Positions 7,431-17,585 are shown, numbered from the stretch's first letter. The stretch: 48,463 nt of DNA from Nitrospirales bacterium (GCA_021604005.1 BQIV01000036.1:1-48463), one strand, 5' to 3'. Made by a program: numbers and translations. The notes: generated by a model not told the origin, from the sequence alone.

Positions 7431-8645
7431 ATGAAGCGTGAATTAATGGCAGTGATTGAGCAAATTGGCCGTGAGAAAGGCATTGATAAAGGGCGTGTTC
7501 TTGCTGCTGTAGAATCGGCTCTCGTAACGGCGGCGAAAAAGCGTTATGGACATGGTGAGAATATCCAAGTGGATGTTGATCAGGAAACGGGGGAAATCTC
7601 CATTGTTTCAAAGAAAACGATTGCAGAGACGGTGACGGATGCACGCACTGAAATTTCGCTCGAAGAGGCTCGTCAAATTGATAGTGATGCGGAAATGGGC
7701 GATGAAATTGGCTCGTTAATCGATATGGAAGAATTTGGCCGGATTGCCGCACAAGCAGCAAAGCAAGTCATTTGCCAGAAGGTCCGAGAAGCCGAGTGGG
7801 AAGCGGTTGAGCGTGATTACTCCAAACGACAGGGTGATCTCGTTCATGGAGTGATTCTTGGACAGGAACGCCGAAATTATCTTGTTGAAATTGGCAAGAC
7901 CGAGGCACTTCTGCCATTGCAAGAACAAATTCCTCGTGAAACGCATCGTCGTGGTGATCGAATTCGAGCGTATCTGCTTGAAGTCCGCCGGACTCCTAAA
8001 GATGTGCAGGTGATCTTGTCGAGGGCTCATCCGCAGTTTGTCGTGAAGCTGTTTGCTTTAGAGGTGCCGGAGGTGTCGGAGAAGATTGTTGAAATTAAAG
8101 GCGTTGTGCGTGAGCCTGGAGATCGAACCAAGATTTCCGTTGCCTCGCGTGATAAGGCCGTGGATCCTGTCGGAGCGTGTGTGGGTATTAAGGGGTCACG
8201 TGTCCAAGCGATTGTCCGGGAGCTTCGCGGAGAGAAAATTGATATTATTCCCTGGACGAACGATCCCAGAGTATTTATTGGAGAAGCCCTGAATCCTGCG
8301 TCCATTGAAAAAGTTGGCATTGATGAGGAAAAGAAAGCGGCTTTGGTCGTGGTTGCCGATTCCCAGCTTTCACTTGCTATCGGCAAGAATGGACAAAATG
8401 TGCGATTGGCCGCCAAATTGACCGGATGGAAAATTGATATCATTAGTGCGACAGAGTACGAAAAAGAAAAACTTGAACGAGATAGGGATATTAAGGCTGC
8501 TCTTGCAGAAGAAACCGCAGCCCATTTGGGTCCCGATGAGTCTTCAGGGCAGAAGGCTGTCGAACCAGAAGAGTCGGACGCCGCCAATGCTGGAGATTCC
8601 GAGAAGTCGAGTGATGAGCCGGCACCAACAACTGAAACCGTCTAA
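7431..8645 (+). CDS. nusA: Transcription termination/antitermination factor NusA
   Basis: This is a protein of 404 residues; GGGAG lies seven bases before the ATG. NusA binds RNA polymerase and controls pausing, termination and antitermination. The N-terminal polymerase-binding domain covers about residues 1-125 (R-V-L-A-A-V-E-S-A-L). The S1 domain lies at about 135-198. Two KH domains follow, with GxxG loops at 252-255 (G-I-K-G) and 317-321 (I-G-K-N-G). After residue 345 there is an acidic, low-complexity tail instead of the repeated acidic domains of E. coli NusA. Rising NusA could act back on the leader terminator upstream of rimP; that is speculation. Confidence 0.97.
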   Translation: MKRELMAVIEQIGREKGIDKGRVLAAVESALVTAAKKRYGHGENIQVDVDQETGEISIVSKKTIAETVTDARTEISLEEARQIDSDAEMGDEIGSLIDMEEFGRIAAQAAKQVICQKVREAEWEAVERDYSKRQGDLVHGVILGQERRNYLVEIGKTEALLPLQEQIPRETHRRGDRIRAYLLEVRRTPKDVQVILSRAHPQFVVKLFALEVPEVSEKIVEIKGVVREPGDRTKISVASRDKAVDPVGACVGIKGSRVQAIVRELRGEKIDIIPWTNDPRVFIGEALNPASIEKVGIDEEKKAALVVVADSQLSLAIGKNGQNVRLAAKLTGWKIDIISATEYEKEKLERDRDIKAALAEETAAHLGPDESSGQKAVEPEESDAANAGDSEKSSDEPAPTTETV

Positions 8646-8665
8646 CGTGTGAGGGTGATAGCTGG

Positions 8666-11239
8666 ATGAGGGTGTATGAGTTAGCCAAAAAGCTAGGGAT
8701 GGAAAGTCGAGTCCTTATCCCGGAATTGGTTCAGCTAGGGATCGAAGTCACGTCTCATAGCAACACGCTGGATGACGAAAGTGTTCGGCGGGCAATTGAA
8801 GTCATTCAAGGGAAAAAGCCTCTTGATGGCGTGGATGATGCCAAGAAGTTTGGACGAAAAGTAGGGGGAAAGGCCGCGGGTGCTACCGGTAAGAAAACCA
8901 AGGGGCATGGCGGACCTTCGTCTACGGTTGACGAACCGAAAAAACCTGAAAAGAAACACATTCTCATAAAACGGAAAAAAGTTGAAGAAGAAGAGCCGGC
9001 ACCTGACATGCCAGTCGGAGAGGCCGATGAACACACAATTGACAACGAACTAGAGCCTGAAGTGGCTGTCATTTCAGATAGCCCAGTGGAAGACGTTCCT
9101 GAGTCAGTAGTGATGACTCAACCGGAAGCGGAGACCGAACTTCCACCTCCGCTTCCTGCTGCGACCGAGCAGGTCCGTGTGGTACAGCCTGAACAGCCCA
9201 GCGCGCCTGAGCCTGCTTCAACGCGAGACGAACAGCCGTTCGTAAGTGCAAAGGCTGACACGAAGGATGTGCCCAAACCGTCTGGTGCCGACCCAATTGA
9301 AGAAAAAATCAAAAAGCCCAAAAAAGCTGGGAAGAAACGTGATGACGATCTCTTTGCCGCTAAGTATGAAGACGCCGCTCGGTGGCAAGACCTGCGTCCC
9401 CTGCCAGCGTTGCGTCGTGAAGAGCGGTCGCGTCCCAGTCAATCCGCGTCAGCTACTGAAGTCACGAAGCCAAGAAAGAAGGGAATAAAAGTTCATGCCG
9501 GCATCTCGGTCAAGGAGTTTTCCGAGTTATTGGGGCAACGTCCGGCTGAAGTGATGAGAAAACTTATGGATATGGGAATTGTTTTGGCAATGAATCAGCC
9601 CATGGATTTGGACGCAGCGGCCTTAATCGCGGAGGGGGCAAACGTCCATATTGAAATTGCAGCTGAGAAACAAGGGGAAGATCTTCTTGAGGAAGTTCTA
9701 GAGGAAACCACCGAGAAGCAATTGGTGCCTCGAGCGCCGGTTGTGACAATTATGGGGCATGTGGACCATGGGAAAACCTCATTGCTCGATGCCATTCGTC
9801 AAACGCACGTGACGGATCGCGAAGCTGGTGGCATTACACAGCACATCGGGGCCTATTCTGTGAAAGTTGGTGAGAAGCGCGTGACCTTCTTGGACACGCC
9901 GGGTCACGAGGCGTTTACGGCCATGAGGGCACGCGGAGCGCAAGTGACGGATATTGTCGTCCTTGTTGTTTCGGCCGATGATGGCGTGATGCCACAAACG
10001 GTCGAAGCCATTCATCATGCGCAGGCTGCCAATGTTCCTATTGTTGTCGCCGTCAATAAAATTGATAAACCCGACGCCAATCCAGAGAGAGTGAAGCAGG
10101 GTCTCAGTGAGCATGGCCTGATTTCCGAGGCCTGGGGAGGGCAAACGATTTTTGTCGAAGTATCCGCCAAAGAAAAGCAAGGGCTAGATCAACTGTTGGA
10201 AATGATTCTCTTGCAAGCTGAAATTCTTGAGCTCAAAGCCGATATTGCCTGTTCGGCAAGAGGTGTGGTGTTAGAAGCTCGATTGGACCGAGGACGAGGA
10301 CCAGTGGCGACGGTGCTTGTTCAACATGGGGTACTCAAAACGTCTGCTATATTCGTAATGGGGGCAGTCAGTGGCCGAGTCCGAGCATTAAATTCTGACA
10401 CCGGCGCGAAGCTCAAGGAAGCTGGTCCCTCCATTCCTGTGGAAGTGATTGGTCTGTTGAGTGTGCCGGCGGCTGGCGATCAATTAGTTGTCGTGAAAGA
10501 TGAGCGAATGGCTCGGGGTATTGCGGAAGGGCGCCAAGAAAAGCAGCGGACGGCTGATTTGGCTACGACGGGACCGCGCCGAACTCTGGATGAATTTTAT
10601 GCGGAAATGCAAGATGGTGAAGTCAAAGAGCTTGCCATACTCATCAAGTCGGACGTCCAAGGTTCGGCTGGAGCTATTCGTGATGCCGTGGAGAAGTTTT
10701 CTTCAGACCTTGTCCGTTTTCGCGTGATTCACTGCGGTGTCGGTGGAATTAGCGAGTCTGATGTGTTGTTAGCTGCGGCTTCGCAAGCCTTAATCATTGG
10801 CTTTCATGTCCGTCCAGAACCAAAGGCGGCAGCCTTGGCTGAGCGTGAAGGCGTCGAAATTCGATTGCATACGGTCATTTATAAAGTTATGACTGAACTC
10901 AAGTCGGCTGCCGAGGGCCTACTGGCGCCGACATTGAAAGAGCGAGTGTTGGGACGCGCGGAAGTGCGACAGTTGTTTACGGTCCCGAAAATGGGAACGA
11001 TTGCCGGTTGCTATGTCACTGATGGAATGGTGGCGCGGTCAAGTGCGGGGATTCGAGTTTTGCGAGACAATGTGCTGGTGTATGAAGGGAAGCTTGGGTC
11101 CTTGCGGCGATTTAAAGACGATGCTCGCGAAGTTCAGCAAGGCTACGAATGCGGCATTGGCGTCGAAAACTTTAATGATCTCAAGGTCGGCGATATTCTT
11201 GAAGCCTTCGTCTATGATGAGGAAGCCGTCAAGCTGTAA
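8666..11239 (+). CDS. infB: Translation initiation factor IF-2
   Basis: This is a protein of 857 residues. IF-2 is the GTPase that brings fMet-tRNA to the 30S subunit and promotes 50S joining. The N-terminal IF2_N domain starts at once (V-Y-E-L-A-K-K-L-G). A long charged linker, about residues 55-280, is rich in K, E and P. A second IF2_N-like domain lies at about 275-330. The GTPase domain has G1 G-H-V-D-H-G-K-T near 365, G3 D-T-P-G-H-E near 410 and G4 N-K-I-D near 462. The beta-barrel domains and the IF-2 C-terminal domain complete it. It lies 20 bases after nusA in the classic order. Confidence 0.97.
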   Translation: MRVYELAKKLGMESRVLIPELVQLGIEVTSHSNTLDDESVRRAIEVIQGKKPLDGVDDAKKFGRKVGGKAAGATGKKTKGHGGPSSTVDEPKKPEKKHILIKRKKVEEEEPAPDMPVGEADEHTIDNELEPEVAVISDSPVEDVPESVVMTQPEAETELPPPLPAATEQVRVVQPEQPSAPEPASTRDEQPFVSAKADTKDVPKPSGADPIEEKIKKPKKAGKKRDDDLFAAKYEDAARWQDLRPLPALRREERSRPSQSASATEVTKPRKKGIKVHAGISVKEFSELLGQRPAEVMRKLMDMGIVLAMNQPMDLDAAALIAEGANVHIEIAAEKQGEDLLEEVLEETTEKQLVPRAPVVTIMGHVDHGKTSLLDAIRQTHVTDREAGGITQHIGAYSVKVGEKRVTFLDTPGHEAFTAMRARGAQVTDIVVLVVSADDGVMPQTVEAIHHAQAANVPIVVAVNKIDKPDANPERVKQGLSEHGLISEAWGGQTIFVEVSAKEKQGLDQLLEMILLQAEILELKADIACSARGVVLEARLDRGRGPVATVLVQHGVLKTSAIFVMGAVSGRVRALNSDTGAKLKEAGPSIPVEVIGLLSVPAAGDQLVVVKDERMARGIAEGRQEKQRTADLATTGPRRTLDEFYAEMQDGEVKELAILIKSDVQGSAGAIRDAVEKFSSDLVRFRVIHCGVGGISESDVLLAAASQALIIGFHVRPEPKAAALAEREGVEIRLHTVIYKVMTELKSAAEGLLAPTLKERVLGRAEVRQLFTVPKMGTIAGCYVTDGMVARSSAGIRVLRDNVLVYEGKLGSLRRFKDDAREVQQGYECGIGVENFNDLKVGDILEAFVYDEEAVKL

Positions 11240-11325
11240 TTATCTGACAATCTGTTGTTATTGTAGTTGCCTGCGACCTGAGGATATGAGGTTGAGGCTG
11301 CGGGATTTTATGGCGATGATGCAGA

Positions 11326-11607
11326 ATGGTCATTGGATTGTGTACGGTTGAATTGTACTTTCCTGACAGCCAATCGTTAAAGGCGAAGCGCCAAATTCTT
11401 TCCAGTGTAAAGGCTCGGCTTCATGGGAAGTTCAATGTCTCCGTGGCTGAAGTCGATGATCAAGATCTTTGGCAGAGCGCGGTCCTGGGCATTGCCTGTG
11501 TGGCCAACGAAACAGGGCGAGTCAACCAGGTATTAGATCAGGTTCTGAATACTATTCAATCGAATCCGATATTGGAATTGCGTCGATCGCGTATTGAACT
11601 ATTATAA
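11326..11607 (+). CDS. DUF503/YlxP-family protein
   Basis: This is a protein of 93 residues that matches the small DUF503 (YlxP-like) family: an initial strand V-I-G-L-C-T-V-E-L, then S-L-K-A-K-R-Q-I-L, a ferredoxin-like alternation of strands and helices, and V-A-E-V-D-D-Q-D-L-W-Q. Genes of this family commonly sit between infB and rbfA, as here, which suggests a link to ribosome assembly or RNA handling; the biochemical role is not known to me. No strong ribosome-binding site precedes ATG 11326, and the gene starts 86 bases after infB. Confidence 0.85.
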   Translation: MVIGLCTVELYFPDSQSLKAKRQILSSVKARLHGKFNVSVAEVDDQDLWQSAVLGIACVANETGRVNQVLDQVLNTIQSNPILELRRSRIELL

Positions 11608-11627
11608 GAGGGTTCTCTCGAACGTGT

Positions 11628-12038
11628 ATGCTGATGGCCAAACCGGGGTACAAACGGGCGGAGCGGGTTGCGGATCAAATTCGCATGGAGGTGGCTGATA
11701 TACTTGCCCGCAAGATCAAGGATCCTCGTATCGGTTTTGTCACCGTGACGGATGTTGATCTGAGTCCAGACCTCCGGTTCGCTAAAATTTATGTGACATC
11801 GCTTCGTGATGACGAATCGGATGAGGTGGCATTGCATGGACTTTCGAGTGCCGTGGGGTTTGTTCGCGGAGAGCTGGGGCGGCGTCTTGAATTGCGGTAT
11901 ACTCCTGAAATAATGTTTTGCGAAGATGGCAGTCGCCAGCATGGTCGACGGATCGATCAGTTATTGGATTCATTGCATCGTGAAGATGACGCTCCGCTTC
12001 CGTACCATGCACAGGACGAAAAAGGAACGAATCAGTAG
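11628..12038 (+). CDS. rbfA: Ribosome-binding factor A
   Basis: This is a protein of 136 residues from ATG 11628; a second ATG two codons later is also possible. RbfA binds immature 30S subunits and is needed for 16S rRNA 5'-end maturation and cold adaptation. The family pattern is clear: R-A-E-R-V-A-D-Q-I-R at the start, I-L-A-R-K-I-K-D-P-R-I-G-F-V-T-V-T, then L-S-P-D-L-R-F-A-K-I-Y-V-T as the KH-type core. The end is R-I-D-Q-L-L-D-S-L followed by an acidic tail. It lies 20 bases downstream of the YlxP-like gene and seven bases before truB. Confidence 0.95.
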   Translation: MLMAKPGYKRAERVADQIRMEVADILARKIKDPRIGFVTVTDVDLSPDLRFAKIYVTSLRDDESDEVALHGLSSAVGFVRGELGRRLELRYTPEIMFCEDGSRQHGRRIDQLLDSLHREDDAPLPYHAQDEKGTNQ

Positions 12039-12044
12039 TTTTCT

Positions 12045-13046
12045 ATGGAAGTTACCCTCGCTACGACTTCACAAGGCCTCTCCAAGATTGAGCCACGTCA
12101 TTTCCATGGAATTCTGAATGTTCGGAAACCTGTTGGATGGACATCTCATGACGCTGTGCTTCGCCTTCGACGGGTGTTCGGTATCCAGAAAATCGGTCAT
12201 GCTGGAACCCTAGACCCGGCAGCCACGGGGGTGCTCCCTGTTTTGCTTGGCAAAGGGACGAAAGTTGCGAATTATCTGTTGGAGTGGGAAAAGGAGTACG
12301 TCGCGGTTCTGCGTCTGGGGCAAGCAACCGATACCCAGGACGCGACAGGGACGATTATACAAGAGTCGTCTGTTGAGGGATTGGCTGAAGCAGACATTCG
12401 AGCTGCTGTTCGTGAGTTCGAAGGTGAAATCCAGCAAATCCCACCAATGTACTCAGCGGTCAAGGTCAAGGGGCAGCCTCTCTACCGGGCAGCTCGACGT
12501 GGAGAAACTGTCGAGCGACGACCACGGCTTGTCACGATTTACCGACTGGAGACATTGGCGGTCAGGGGATGTGAGGTTGATTTACGAGTGCACTGTTCCA
12601 AGGGAACGTACATTCGTACTCTCTGTGCAGATATTGGCAATCGGTTACACGTTGGAGGTCATTTGTTCTGGCTTGAACGAAGTCGGGTCGGGCCGTTTCG
12701 TGTTCAAGATGCCCTTGATATCGACGAGTTGACCGACGATGATGGTCTTGCTTCAACAATGCGTCGCGCATTCCTGACAATTGATGAGGCGCTTCCTCAA
12801 TTACCTGTCGTGGAGGTAAAGGACGAAGACATGAAAAAAGTCATGAATGGCGTCCCGATTCCATGGCGAGACGTCTTGGTGAGTCACGATGATTGTACGA
12901 GTCAACTGCGTGAGGGGCAACGAGTTCGAATGCGCGATCAACAGGGGCGGTTGGTGGCCATTGGTATTACCGTGTCGTCGGCTCGGTCCCCGGGAGGGCA
13001 TGAGGGCCGAAGCGTACGAGTTGAAACCATGTGTATCGAGAGATAA
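12045..13046 (+). CDS. truB: tRNA pseudouridine-55 synthase TruB
   Basis: This is a protein of 333 residues. TruB converts U55 of the T-arm of tRNAs to pseudouridine. The catalytic aspartate is Asp57 within G-T-L-D-P-A-A-T-G, and H-A-G-T-L-D is intact. The motif following it, P-V-L-L-G-K-G-T-K, and the conserved R-L-G-Q-A-T-D-T-Q-D-A are present. From about residue 255 a PUA-like RNA-binding part follows (G-Q-R-V-R-M-R-D-Q-Q-G-R-L-V-A-I-G). The first 18 residues are an extension relative to many homologues. rbfA ends six bases earlier, so the two are probably translated together. Confidence 0.96.
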   Translation: MEVTLATTSQGLSKIEPRHFHGILNVRKPVGWTSHDAVLRLRRVFGIQKIGHAGTLDPAATGVLPVLLGKGTKVANYLLEWEKEYVAVLRLGQATDTQDATGTIIQESSVEGLAEADIRAAVREFEGEIQQIPPMYSAVKVKGQPLYRAARRGETVERRPRLVTIYRLETLAVRGCEVDLRVHCSKGTYIRTLCADIGNRLHVGGHLFWLERSRVGPFRVQDALDIDELTDDDGLASTMRRAFLTIDEALPQLPVVEVKDEDMKKVMNGVPIPWRDVLVSHDDCTSQLREGQRVRMRDQQGRLVAIGITVSSARSPGGHEGRSVRVETMCIER

Positions 13047-13079
13047 ATTCAGAATAGAGTATACGAGGAGGGACATGCG

Positions 13080-13349
13080 ATGGCATTCACAAAGGAAGCC
13101 AAGGTAGCCGTTGTACAACAGTATCAACGCAATGAGAAGGACACGGGTTCATCGGAGGTTCAGATTGCGGTGTTAACAAGCCGGATCACAGATTTGACGG
13201 AACACTTTAAGCAACACAAAAAAGACCACCATTCTCGCCGAGGCCTATTGAAAATGGTGAGTCGGCGACGTCGTTTATTGGATTACGTTCGTCGGGTCGA
13301 TCGTGCGAAATACCAGACATTGTTAGCGTCGCTGGGTTTGCGCAAATAA
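13080..13349 (+). CDS. rpsO: 30S ribosomal protein S15
   Basis: This is a protein of 89 residues, the normal S15 length. S15 binds the central domain of 16S rRNA early in 30S assembly. The signature [16 protein letters not shown] and [18 protein letters not shown] is intact. GAGGAGGG lies about seven bases before the ATG, a strong site fitting high expression. It is followed by pnp, the usual arrangement. Confidence 0.98.
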   Translation: MAFTKEAKVAVVQQYQRNEKDTGSSEVQIAVLTSRITDLTEHFKQHKKDHHSRRGLLKMVSRRRRLLDYVRRVDRAKYQTLLASLGLRK

Positions 13350-13410
13350 TTATCACGCAATGCCGATTGTCATAATGGTCTTGAGGCACAACTATTGGAT
13401 GCCAAGTTGG

Positions 13411-13436
13411 CGAGTGCGGAAACCGCTCGAGAGGAG
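13411..13436 (+). promoter_or_regulatory. Hairpin next to the pnp ribosome-binding site
   Basis: CGAGTGCGG (13411-13419) pairs with CCGCTCG (13423-13429) around an AAA loop, with one bulged T. The stem ends two bases before the AGGAGAG ribosome-binding site of pnp. In enterobacteria the pnp leader hairpin is processed by RNase III and PNPase represses its own translation. A comparable role here is only a suggestion. Confidence 0.35.
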
Positions 13437-13442
13437 AGAGCA

Positions 13443-15539
13443 ATGATACATGCCGTGGAGATCGAAGTTGGTGGGCAGACCCTTCGCTTAGAAACCGGAA
13501 AAATGGCGAAACAAGCCGATGGTGCCGTATTGGCTTCGTATGCAGATACGGTGGTATTGGCGACGGCGGTTTCAGCAAAAACGCTTAAGCCACAAACAGA
13601 TTTTTTGCCTTTGACCGTGAATTACCAAGAGAAAACCTATGCCGCGGGTAAGATTCCCGGTGGATTTTTTCGTCGTGAAGGCGCGCCTAGCGAGAAAGAA
13701 GTGTTGACCAGCCGTTTAATCGACCGGCCAATTCGTCCGCTCTTCCCCGAAGGGTATCACTACGAGACCCAGGTCATTGCGTCCGTCCTTTCCGTAGATC
13801 AGACGTTGTCCTCGGATGTTGTTGCCATGACGGCATCGTCCGCCGCCCTAGCCATTTCCGATATTCCCGTAGGCGGGCCGTTGGCCGGGGTGAAAATCGG
13901 TCGATCCAATGGCCGGTTTGTCGTGAATCCTGATCTCAAGACCATGGAAGAGAGTGATTTAAATCTTGTTGTTGGAGGGACGGCTGATGCAGTGATGATG
14001 GTCGAAGCCGGGGCTCACGAACTATCGGAGTCGACAATGCTTGAGGCCATTGAATTAGCCCATGCAGAAATACAAAAAATTGTTGCAAAAATCGTCGAAT
14101 TACAAAAGCTTGTTGGTCGGGAAAAACGGGCGTTCGAGGTTGAACCGGTTGATGCCGAATTGGAAGCTCAAGTCCGTGCGATCGTGGCCGATCCCATTCG
14201 AAAGGCGATTGTGATTCCGGATAAAAGCGCTCGACAGGAACAGCTTGATCAAGTTTGTCAGGATGCCGTCCAGAAGCTTGCCGAAGACGATGAGGCTCGA
14301 GCCGAGCACGTCAAACACATTTATCACGATTTAGAATATTCAGAAGTGCGGAATATGATTTTAGATGGGAAGGTCCGGGCAGATGGGCGTGGGCCTGCAG
14401 ATATCCGTCCCATTACATGCGAAGTTGGGTTACTTCCGAGAACGCACGGCTCCTCTCTCTTTACAAGAGGAGAGACGCAAAGCCTGGCCGTTGTGACCTT
14501 GGGTACGAAAGAAGATGAACAACGTATCGATGCATTGGAAGGGGAGTATTTTCGAAGATTTCTGTTGCATTACAATTTTCCGCCGTTTTGCGTCGGCGAG
14601 GCCAGGCCGCTTCGCTCTCCTGGACGCCGTGAAGTTGGACATGGGAAGCTGGCTGAGCGTGCCTTATCATCTATCCTTCCCACGCAAGAAGAGTTTCCGT
14701 ACACGATTCGAATTGTCTCAGATATTTTAGAGTCCAATGGGTCATCATCCATGGCGACGGTGTGTGGTGGGACGTTAGCGATGATGGATGCCGGTGTACC
14801 AATCAAGGCTCCTGTTGCAGGCATTGCCATGGGTTTGATTTTGGAAGAAGGGCGTTCGTTGATTCTTTCGGACATTTTAGGGCTTGAAGATCATTTAGGA
14901 GATATGGATTTTAAAGTGACTGGGACAAAAGATGGCGTTACGGCGCTTCAGATGGATATCAAAATCTCTGGCATCACGTCAGAGCTGATGAAGGAAGCGT
15001 TAGCCCAGGCTCGAGATGGACGGTTGCACATTTTAGAGAAAATGGACGAGGCTCTTGCGATTCCACGCGAAACGCTTGCCCCCTATGCGCCACGGATTTT
15101 TAATTTACAAGTGAAGCAAGATCGGATTCGCGACGTTATCGGTCCAGGTGGAAAAACCATACGCAGTATCATTGCTGAATGTGGTGTGAAAGTGAATGTG
15201 GATGATTCCGGTCTGGTCACTATTGCCGCTGTCGACGGTGAGTCTGCGGAAAAGGCAAAGGAAATGATCAATCGCTTGGTTGAAGAAGTCGAACCTGGGA
15301 AAATTTATCTCGGTACCGTCAGGAAAATTGTAGATTTCGGTGCCTTTGTGGAAATTCTTCCGAATGTTGATGGTCTGGTGCATATTTCGCAATTGGCCCC
15401 CCATCGGGTCCAGGCTGTGTCTGATGAAATCTCAGAGGGCGAACAAATTCTTGTCAAAGTCCTTGAGGTGGATAGACAAGGCAAAATTCGCCTAAGCCGA
15501 AAAGATGCAATGGGTGAAAGTGCTCCGGCGGAAGCGTAA
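13443..15539 (+). CDS. pnp: Polyribonucleotide nucleotidyltransferase (PNPase)
   Basis: This is a protein of 698 residues. PNPase degrades RNA from the 3' end using phosphate and is part of the RNA degradosome in many bacteria. I chose ATG 13443 because AGGAGAG precedes it and M-I-H-A-V-E-I-E-V-G-G matches the family start; the frame is open upstream to a TTG at 13395. Two RNase PH domains are separated by the helical domain. The second contains G-L-L-P-R-T-H-G-S-S-L-F-T-R-G-E and the D-I-L-G-L-E-D-H-L-G-D-M-D-F-K region. A KH domain (I-G-P-G-G-K-T-I) and an S1 domain (G-A-F-V-E-I-L-P) complete the normal architecture. Confidence 0.97.
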   Translation: MIHAVEIEVGGQTLRLETGKMAKQADGAVLASYADTVVLATAVSAKTLKPQTDFLPLTVNYQEKTYAAGKIPGGFFRREGAPSEKEVLTSRLIDRPIRPLFPEGYHYETQVIASVLSVDQTLSSDVVAMTASSAALAISDIPVGGPLAGVKIGRSNGRFVVNPDLKTMEESDLNLVVGGTADAVMMVEAGAHELSESTMLEAIELAHAEIQKIVAKIVELQKLVGREKRAFEVEPVDAELEAQVRAIVADPIRKAIVIPDKSARQEQLDQVCQDAVQKLAEDDEARAEHVKHIYHDLEYSEVRNMILDGKVRADGRGPADIRPITCEVGLLPRTHGSSLFTRGETQSLAVVTLGTKEDEQRIDALEGEYFRRFLLHYNFPPFCVGEARPLRSPGRREVGHGKLAERALSSILPTQEEFPYTIRIVSDILESNGSSSMATVCGGTLAMMDAGVPIKAPVAGIAMGLILEEGRSLILSDILGLEDHLGDMDFKVTGTKDGVTALQMDIKISGITSELMKEALAQARDGRLHILEKMDEALAIPRETLAPYAPRIFNLQVKQDRIRDVIGPGGKTIRSIIAECGVKVNVDDSGLVTIAAVDGESAEKAKEMINRLVEEVEPGKIYLGTVRKIVDFGAFVEILPNVDGLVHISQLAPHRVQAVSDEISEGEQILVKVLEVDRQGKIRLSRKDAMGESAPAEA

Positions 15540-15572
15540 TTTCTATTCCCGGCCAATCCAAAGATCGAGTGC

Positions 15573-16838
15573 ATGTATAAAAAAGTCATATTAGACAATG
15601 GTGTGCGAGTGGTACTTGAGCGGATGTCTTCCCTCAAATCCATTGCGATCGGTATTTGGGCAAACGTGGGGAGTCGTGATGAGGCTATCAGTGAGTCCGG
15701 CTATTCTCACTTTATCGAACATATGATGTTCAAGGGAACGAAACGAAGAACGGCTGCGCAAATATCCAATGAAATTGATGCTCTTGGTGGAGAAATGAAT
15801 GCGTTCACCACCCATGAGGCCACTGCGTTTTATGTAAAGGTGTTGGACCAACATGTTGGTCACGCCCTCGATCTGCTGGCCGATTTATTCCATGAGTCCC
15901 GATTCAGCACGGCGGAGATTCAAAAAGAAAAACAGGTGATATTAGAAGAAATTCGTATGGTCAAGGATGATCCGGAAGATCTCGTTCATGAACTTCACGG
16001 GAAAGACGTTTTAGGAACACATCCCTTGGGGCGCCCCATATTGGGTGAACCCGAGATAATGTCGACATTGCAGAGACGTGATTTGATTCGGTACCTACAA
16101 GCTCAATATCATCCAGAAAAAACCGTTGTTTCTATTGCGGGTAACTTTAAAGTCGAGGACTTGCTTCCTCAATTGAATCAATACTTTGGTGTGTGGTCGC
16201 GAAATCAATCTTCTCAGTCAACTCAGACTTTTGAGCCTTGGCCAGAAAACGGTTCGACGAAAGCACGCGTGTATCGTAAAAAGCTTGAGCAAGTTCATCT
16301 TTGCATGGGTTTTAAAGGGTTGCCAGTTGGACATCCGGACCGTTACACCGCCAATGTATTAAACACCATTCTTGGAGGAGGCGTCAGCTCTCGATTATTT
16401 CAACAGTTGCGAGAAAAACGTGGGTTGGCCTATACCATCTATTCACACCTGTCCGGGTTCTCTGACGGAGGATTGCTGACGGTCTATGCGGCGACACGAT
16501 CAGAGGAAGTGGAATCCGTTGTTCATGTGGTCTGCAAAGAAATTCAGAAACTTTGCCGGCGCGGGGTAACAAAAGACGAACTGCAGCGCACCAAAACGCA
16601 ACTCAAAGGGAATCTTATGTTAGGGTTAGAAGGTACCTATGGGCGCATGAATAAATTGGCAAAAAATGAGTTGTATCAGGGGCGATACGTATCACTGCAA
16701 GAAATGATTAAAGAAATTGACCGGATTTCCATCGATGATATTAACCGATTAAACAGACAACTCCTTGATTTAAATGGACTTGTGGTCACGGCTTTAGGGC
16801 CGGTTCCCAAGAATGTCACATTAAATGAGGTTCATTAA
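15573..16838 (+). CDS. M16-family zinc peptidase (processing-peptidase-like)
   Basis: This is a protein of 421 residues. The inverted zinc motif H-F-I-E-H (His46, Glu49, His50) is the HxxEH signature of M16 peptidases, and E-K-Q-V-I-L-E-E-I near 117-125 supplies the third-ligand region. The C-terminal M16_C half contains G-G-G-V-S-S-R-L-F-Q-Q-L-R-E-K-R-G-L-A-Y, the glycine-rich loop used in substrate binding. It has no signal peptide, so it is probably cytoplasmic, as for the PqqL/YmxG type found downstream of pnp in many bacteria. It is the last gene of the plus-strand operon, 33 bases after pnp. The natural substrate is unknown. Confidence 0.92.
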   Translation: MYKKVILDNGVRVVLERMSSLKSIAIGIWANVGSRDEAISESGYSHFIEHMMFKGTKRRTAAQISNEIDALGGEMNAFTTHEATAFYVKVLDQHVGHALDLLADLFHESRFSTAEIQKEKQVILEEIRMVKDDPEDLVHELHGKDVLGTHPLGRPILGEPEIMSTLQRRDLIRYLQAQYHPEKTVVSIAGNFKVEDLLPQLNQYFGVWSRNQSSQSTQTFEPWPENGSTKARVYRKKLEQVHLCMGFKGLPVGHPDRYTANVLNTILGGGVSSRLFQQLREKRGLAYTIYSHLSGFSDGGLLTVYAATRSEEVESVVHVVCKEIQKLCRRGVTKDELQRTKTQLKGNLMLGLEGTYGRMNKLAKNELYQGRYVSLQEMIKEIDRISIDDINRLNRQLLDLNGLVVTALGPVPKNVTLNEVH

Positions 16839-16866
16839 ATACCATAGGGTTTTCATGAATAATTGC

Positions 16867-16895
16867 TTGACAACCAGATCGTGGATAAGTAGCAT
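16867..16895 (+). promoter_or_regulatory. Promoter candidate for the exported-protein pair
   Basis: A perfect TTGACA (16867-16872) and TAGCAT (16890-16895, four of six) are separated by 17 bases. The predicted start near 16902 would leave an untranslated region of about 130 bases before the gene at 17034. The intergenic space 16839-17033 holds no gene. Confidence 0.55.
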
Positions 16896-17033
16896 GGTCC
16901 TCTAATTTCCGTAGAGAAAAATCGTGTGCACTATGCAAAAGAATCGAGTCCTGTTTTTGAAAAAAGAGTGTTCCCAAAAGATTGTTGGTATCCTTTATTT
17001 AAGTCATTCTAACATCAGTGAAGGAGGGAGGAG

Positions 17034-17585
17034 ATGAACAAGTCATCTTTTCGTGTTGGGGTCGTAGCGCTCGTTGCCTTCGGTCTTCTGACATTTGGTA
17101 TGACCGGTATTTCCCTTGCTCAAAAAGGTCCAGCTGACAAGAATCCAAAAGCAAAGGGTCAGCCAGGGGATGTTGCTAGCCAAGGAAAAATCACCTACAA
17201 AGGGAAAAAGGCCACGAGCTTAAAGGGGCGGTTGTACGCTCACTGGGCGGATAATCCCGAGGGTGAAGTGCTGTTTGGCATTCAGTATTGGAATTCGACT
17301 GATCCTGCAGAAACAGGAAACTTCCCTGGCCGGGCTTCCGATGATCGAAGCGTCGCGTTGCCTGACCCGCTCGTTGCCTGCTGTAGCTGGGGCTTCACTG
17401 GCGGAGAAGACAACAACAAAGCCTATGCCGGTTGGTACAATCCACAAACAACCGTTCGTTTACGGGTAAAAGACAAGGCGTTGTTGGATCAAATCACGAA
17501 GGCCGCACAAGATTTTGTTGCCATGGAAGTGCAGCTTGCTGATGGAGATACTATTACAGGCTTCAAAGTCATGGAAGAAGAGTAA
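17034..17585 (+). CDS. Exported protein of unknown function, first of a tandem pair
   Basis: This is a protein of 183 residues. GGAGGGAGGAG immediately precedes the ATG, a very strong ribosome-binding site. Residues 1-29 form a signal peptide ending S-L-A-Q. A basic linker rich in K, G and P follows (about 30-55). The core is probably beta-rich: S-L-K-G-R-L-Y-A-H-W, then V-L-F-G-I-Q-Y-W-N, a vicinal cysteine pair in V-A-C-C-S-W-G-F, then T-T-V-R-L-R-V-K-D with a helix and a final strand F-V-A-M-E-V-Q-L-A-D. I do not recognise the family. The order of elements parallels the next protein, which suggests distant paralogy. It is probably periplasmic or secreted and well expressed. Confidence 0.75.
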   Translation: MNKSSFRVGVVALVAFGLLTFGMTGISLAQKGPADKNPKAKGQPGDVASQGKITYKGKKATSLKGRLYAHWADNPEGEVLFGIQYWNSTDPAETGNFPGRASDDRSVALPDPLVACCSWGFTGGEDNNKAYAGWYNPQTTVRLRVKDKALLDQITKAAQDFVAMEVQLADGDTITGFKVMEEE

